NCBI GenBank assembly: GCA_035936835.1
Contig: DASYVT010000196.1
Span: forward strand, 1 to 54,662
Length of the DNA: 54,662 nt
Source of the DNA: Candidatus Methylomirabilota bacterium
Lineage (GTDB): Bacteria > Methylomirabilota > Methylomirabilia > Rokubacteriales > CSP1-6
Direction of reading: 5' to 3'
Within the stretch, counting starts at the first letter, position 1; each line of letters opens with the position of its first letter. The notes under the pieces were generated by a model that was not told the origin of the DNA, searched no databases, and saw only the letters and a program-made list of their open reading frames with translations. This document shows positions 52,152-54,662 of this stretch, in pieces. The position numbers were made by a program, and so were the translations under genes.

Positions 52152-52532
52152 CTAGCCTTGCTTCTGGAGCTGCAGGGCGCTTCTCATAACGTCCTTGCCG
52201 TTGTAGCGCAATACGAGTGTGTATTCTCCATCGCTGGGAAACTCTACGGGAGACAGCGTGTAGGTCCCTTGCATTACGTGTTGCCCTTCTCGCCCAGATT
52301 CCGCTGGCTCAAGTTCGATCAGGCTGGCCCCATCTGGCTTGAGGAGTCCAACTCCGACACGGCCTGGACCCGGAAGCTGACATCTCCAGTAAACCGACAT
52401 CATCGGATGGACGGCAGGAAACTTTCCCGCCCAAATGCGGTCGAAGAGTCCATAGAGGGTAATCTTCCCGCCTGGATCGCGGGCCACAGCGTCACACGTC
52501 AGGAGGGCTTGTCCAACGGGCTCATTCCCCAT
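52152..52532 (-). CDS. DUF6941-like small protein heading the HEPN operon
   Basis: This 126-residue protein has the pattern LTCDAVARDPGGKITLYGLFDRIWAGKFPAVHPMMSVYWRC and a C-terminal FPSDGEYTLVLRYNGKDVM, which resembles the DUF6941 family (short beta-sandwich-like proteins of unknown function); the match is from memory and uncertain. AAGGTG lies upstream of the ATG. No signal peptide or membrane segment is seen. It starts the operon, with a possible promoter at 52612-52640. Within the operon it could be a regulator, ligand sensor or third component. Confidence 0.65.
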   Translation of the reverse strand: MGNEPVGQALLTCDAVARDPGGKITLYGLFDRIWAGKFPAVHPMMSVYWRCQLPGPGRVGVGLLKPDGASLIELEPAESGREGQHVMQGTYTLSPVEFPSDGEYTLVLRYNGKDVMRSALQLQKQG

Positions 52533-52590
52533 GCGCGTTCACCTTACCAGAGATGTACGTTTTCCCCTAACACCTGAAGGCCCGTCTCAA

Positions 52591-52604
52591 AGCCTCTTGA
52601 GGCT
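52591..52604. promoter_or_regulatory. Small palindrome at the predicted start of the HEPN operon transcript
   Basis: AGCCTC-TT-GAGGCT lies directly downstream of the predicted -10 box, at the expected transcription start. Such a place suits an operator for autoregulation, which is common in toxin-antitoxin-like operons. It could also be the weak end of the transcript of the binding-protein genes at the right, though no T-run follows. Confidence 0.35.
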
Positions 52605-52611
52605 CGGCGCG

Positions 52612-52640
52612 AGCATAGCCGCCTGTGTGAGCCCCCGCAA
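52612..52640 (-). promoter_or_regulatory. Possible sigma70 promoter of the HEPN operon
   Basis: On the minus strand TTGCGG (52635-52640), a 17-nt spacer and TATGCT (52612-52617) face the operon. The -10 has four consensus bases and the -35 three. The leader to the first ATG would be about 73 nt. Confidence 0.4.
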
Positions 52641-52756
52641 GTAGGAGACAACTTTCGGTTCTTTCCTGGCATCGCGTGACGAGGACACTGGTAGCGGCAG
52701 CCATTCACTTCCCCTTGGGCTCGCGCGGGTCCACGGTGTCGGGGAGGCACATCGCT

Positions 52757-53749
52757 TTATTGGATGACATCGTCGGCGCGCTGTAGTAGCGACGGCGGGA
52801 TCGTCAGCCCGAGCACCTTGGCGGTCTTGAGGTTGATGACCAGCTCGAACTTCGTCGGCTGCTCGACGGGCAGGTCGGCGGGCTTCGTACCCTTGAGAAT
52901 CTTGTCCACGTAGGTAGCGGCGCGCCGAAACGAATTAGTAACGTTCGGTCCATAGGCCATAAGGCCCCCGGCATCGATAAACTCCCTCCATGAGTACACT
53001 GCCGGCAGCCGGTTCTTTGCCGCCAGGTCCACGAGGCGTCTTCGCTCGGTGACGAACATGGCGCTTGGCGACACAGTCAGAGCACCCGCGCGCGCCCTGG
53101 TCATGTCCGAGAAGGCCCTGTCGAAATCAACGGGCCCTCGCGCCTCAACGAAGTGAAGCCGCACCCCCAGCGCCCGGGCCGCGACTTCTGCTGCCTTCAG
53201 CATGTCCTTGTACGTGCGTTCGGGGACGGCACCTGGATGCCAGAGGAAAGCGACCCGCGTGACCCCCGGAACGGCCTGCGTGAGCAGTTCCAGACGCTTG
53301 CCGACGAGCTCCGGGCCGAGGATGGACAACCCCGTGACATTACCGCCCGGCCGCGCCAGGCTGGTGACGAGCCCGCTCGAAACCGGATCGCCCGCAGCAG
53401 CGAAGACAATGGGGAGGGTCCTGGTCGCTTGCTTGGCGGCCAGGGCATGGCGTGTGGCTCCGGCCACGATGACATCAACCTTGAGCGCAACCAGTTCGGC
53501 CGCGAGAGCGGGGAGCCGCTCGGGCTTTCCCTCGTCATCTCGGTATTCAATGACGACGTTGCGACCCTCGATGTAACCGAGGTCACGCAGTCCTTGACGG
53601 AAGGCCTCGTGCGTGTGGGGGGAAGCGGCCAGGTTGGGCGTCAGGTAGCCTATTCGAGCGATCTTGGCCGCCTGCTGGGCCTGGGCCGCGAGCGGCGCGA
53701 CGACGATGCCGCCAGCCACAATGCCGATGAATGCCCGGCGTGTGGTCAC
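52757..53749 (-). CDS. ABC_sub_bind family periplasmic binding protein (first of tandem pair in window order)
   Basis: This 330-residue protein of the PF04392-type (TrpX-like) family has an N-terminal twin-arginine-like export signal (TTRRAFIGIVAGGIVVAPLA, then AQAQQ) and a body RIGYLTPN...GLRDLGYIEGRNVVIEYR, GDPVSSGLVTSLARPGGNVTG, and the C-terminal LTIPPSLLQRADDVIQ. The GTG start overlaps the neighbouring gene stop by 4 bp. Family members bind amino acids or other small ligands for ABC import; no permease or ATPase is in the window. It is a close paralogue of the next gene. Confidence 0.9.
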   Translation of the reverse strand: MTTRRAFIGIVAGGIVVAPLAAQAQQAAKIARIGYLTPNLAASPHTHEAFRQGLRDLGYIEGRNVVIEYRDDEGKPERLPALAAELVALKVDVIVAGATRHALAAKQATRTLPIVFAAAGDPVSSGLVTSLARPGGNVTGLSILGPELVGKRLELLTQAVPGVTRVAFLWHPGAVPERTYKDMLKAAEVAARALGVRLHFVEARGPVDFDRAFSDMTRARAGALTVSPSAMFVTERRRLVDLAAKNRLPAVYSWREFIDAGGLMAYGPNVTNSFRRAATYVDKILKGTKPADLPVEQPTKFELVINLKTAKVLGLTIPPSLLQRADDVIQ

Positions 53750-54662
53750 TGGATGACCTCATCCGCCCGCTGCAGCAGCGACGGCGGGATCGTGAGCCCC
53801 AGAGCCTTCGCGGCCTTGAGGTTGATGACCAGCGCGAACTTCGTCGGCTGCTCGACGGGGAGGTCGCCCGGCTTCGCGCCCTTCAGGATCTTGTCCACGT
53901 ACGCGGCGCTGCGCCGGTAGAGATCGCGCAGGCTCGGCCCGTAAGACATGAGGCCCCCGGCCTCCACCATCTCCCTAGTGCCATGTGCTCCCGGCAGGCG
54001 GCTCCTTGCTGCGAGGTCTGCGAGCTGTGTTCGGTGGAGGATGAACACCCCATCTGTCAGTACGAGGAGTGCTCCCACACGCTCTGTGGCCATCGCCGCG
54101 AATGCGCCGTCGAACTCGTTGGGACCTCGGGCCTCCAGGAATTGAAGCCGCACTCCCAACGACCGGGCCGCGACGTTCAGTTCTCGTATCGCGGGCGGGT
54201 GGGACGGATTGGCCGGGTTCGAGAGGATCGCCACACGGCGGATCTTGGGGACGGTCTCCTTGAGCAGCTCCAGCTGTTTGCCGACTATTTCCAGGCCGGC
54301 GCTGTAGGACAACCCTGTGACGTTCCCGCCCGGGCGCGCGAGGCTCGCGATGAGCCCGAGCCCTACAGGATCGCCAACGGAAATCATGACGATGGGGATC
54401 GTCTCGGTGGCGTTCTTGGCTGCCACCACTCCTGGCGTCGACACCGCTACGATGATGTCCACCTTGAGCCGGACCAGCTCGGCCGCGAGGTCCGGGAGCC
54501 GGTCGAACCGACCCTCCGCAAATCGATAGTCGATGACAATATTCTGGCCCTCAACCCACCCGAGCTCGCGCAGCCCTTGCCGGAACGCGTCGAGGAAGGG
54601 CGACATATCGGAAGGGGACCTCCCCCCAAGAAAACCTATCCGAGGCACCTTTCCCGCCTGCT
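53746..54662 (-). CDS. ABC_sub_bind family periplasmic binding protein, cut by right window edge
   Basis: The frame is open to the edge, so the start and signal peptide are missing; the visible part begins QAGKVPRIGFLGGRSPSDM. It matches its neighbour throughout (for example GLRELGWVEGQNIVIDYR, ARPGGNVTGLSY and the end LTIPPSLLQRADEVIQ), so the two arose by tandem duplication. The ligand pocket region differs enough for a different specificity. Its stop overlaps the following GTG by 4 bp. Confidence 0.9.
   Translation of the reverse strand, partial: QAGKVPRIGFLGGRSPSDMSPFLDAFRQGLRELGWVEGQNIVIDYRFAEGRFDRLPDLAAELVRLKVDIIVAVSTPGVVAAKNATETIPIVMISVGDPVGLGLIASLARPGGNVTGLSYSAGLEIVGKQLELLKETVPKIRRVAILSNPANPSHPPAIRELNVAARSLGVRLQFLEARGPNEFDGAFAAMATERVGALLVLTDGVFILHRTQLADLAARSRLPGAHGTREMVEAGGLMSYGPSLRDLYRRSAAYVDKILKGAKPGDLPVEQPTKFALVINLKAAKALGLTIPPSLLQRADEVIQ

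Larger units (their letters stand above)
52533..52756. other. Leader region between the ABC_sub_bind gene and the HEPN operon
   Basis: This 224-bp gap has no gene. It holds the possible promoter and small palindrome of the HEPN operon; the right half (52641-52756) shows no repeat, terminator or coding signal that I can support. Confidence 0.5.

Overview
The window is about 54.7 kb of GC-rich bacterial DNA, roughly two-thirds G+C by eye, and almost every gene lies on the minus strand. There is no rRNA, tRNA, integrase, transposase or CRISPR that I can see. Tightly packed operons, many GTG starts, four branched-chain-amino-acid-type (Liv) ABC transporters, AMP-forming acyl-CoA ligases, acyl-CoA dehydrogenases with their own ETF, and a tandem pair of ABC_sub_bind proteins suggest a soil or subsurface heterotroph living on carboxylic and amino acids. 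The gene style reminds me of Candidatus Rokubacteria/Methylomirabilota or Betaproteobacteria. That placement is a guess and cannot be proved from this window.

Layout, left to right. (1) 1-14.4 kb: a long minus-strand operon with two related Liv cassettes, each with its own acyl-CoA ligase (ligase-G-H-M-SBP-F, then G-ligase-H-M-SBP-F), ending in another acyl-CoA synthetase cut by the window edge. A near-consensus sigma70 promoter (TTGACA-17-TAGAAT) lies at 14606-14634. (2) 14.7-15.0 kb: a small secreted protein on the plus strand. (3) 15.0-19.7 kb: a third Liv cassette (G-F-SBP-H-M). (4) 19.8-20.8 kb: a ketopantoate-reductase-family gene on the plus strand. (5) 20.9-30.5 kb: an acyl-CoA catabolic operon read from a GntR/UTRA regulator through etfB, etfA, acyl-CoA dehydrogenase, an acyl-CoA mutase large subunit, ilvE, a HIT protein, the mutase B12 subunit, a second acyl-CoA dehydrogenase and a crotonase. 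The mutase carries Phe80 and Gln198, the residue pair of isobutyryl-CoA mutase rather than methylmalonyl-CoA mutase. (6) 30.7-37.9 kb: a 2064-residue membrane hybrid histidine kinase with about eight GAF domains, overlapping trpD by 4 bp. (7) 38.2-43.6 kb: a fourth Liv cassette headed by a 3-hydroxybutyryl-CoA dehydrogenase gene. (8) 43.7-50.7 kb: a secreted protein, apt, a HAD protein, an enoyl-CoA hydratase, a rhodanese, and an iron/thiamine-type ABC ATPase and fused permease with an MFS gene between them but no recognisable binding protein. (9) 50.7-52.6 kb: a gene-poor stretch, then a lower-GC three-gene operon ending in a HEPN protein with an RX4H motif. (10) 52.8 kb to the end: two tandem ABC_sub_bind lipoprotein-like or periplasmic proteins, the second cut by the window edge.

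How the genes fit together: the Liv cassettes import small carboxylic or amino acids; the embedded ligases would activate them to CoA thioesters; the mutase, dehydrogenases, ETF, hydratase and 3-hydroxyacyl-CoA dehydrogenase could then carry short branched or straight acyl-CoAs through beta-oxidation. Substrates are inferred, not shown.

The parts least explained by known annotation are the HEPN operon at 51.3-52.6 kb, two families of dispersed intergenic repeats (a long hairpin at 10.6 and 38.1 kb; a GAGCTGAG-type spacer repeat at 26.7, 27.9 and 46.3 kb), and short tandem duplications sitting exactly on stop/ribosome-site/start junctions between overlapping genes.
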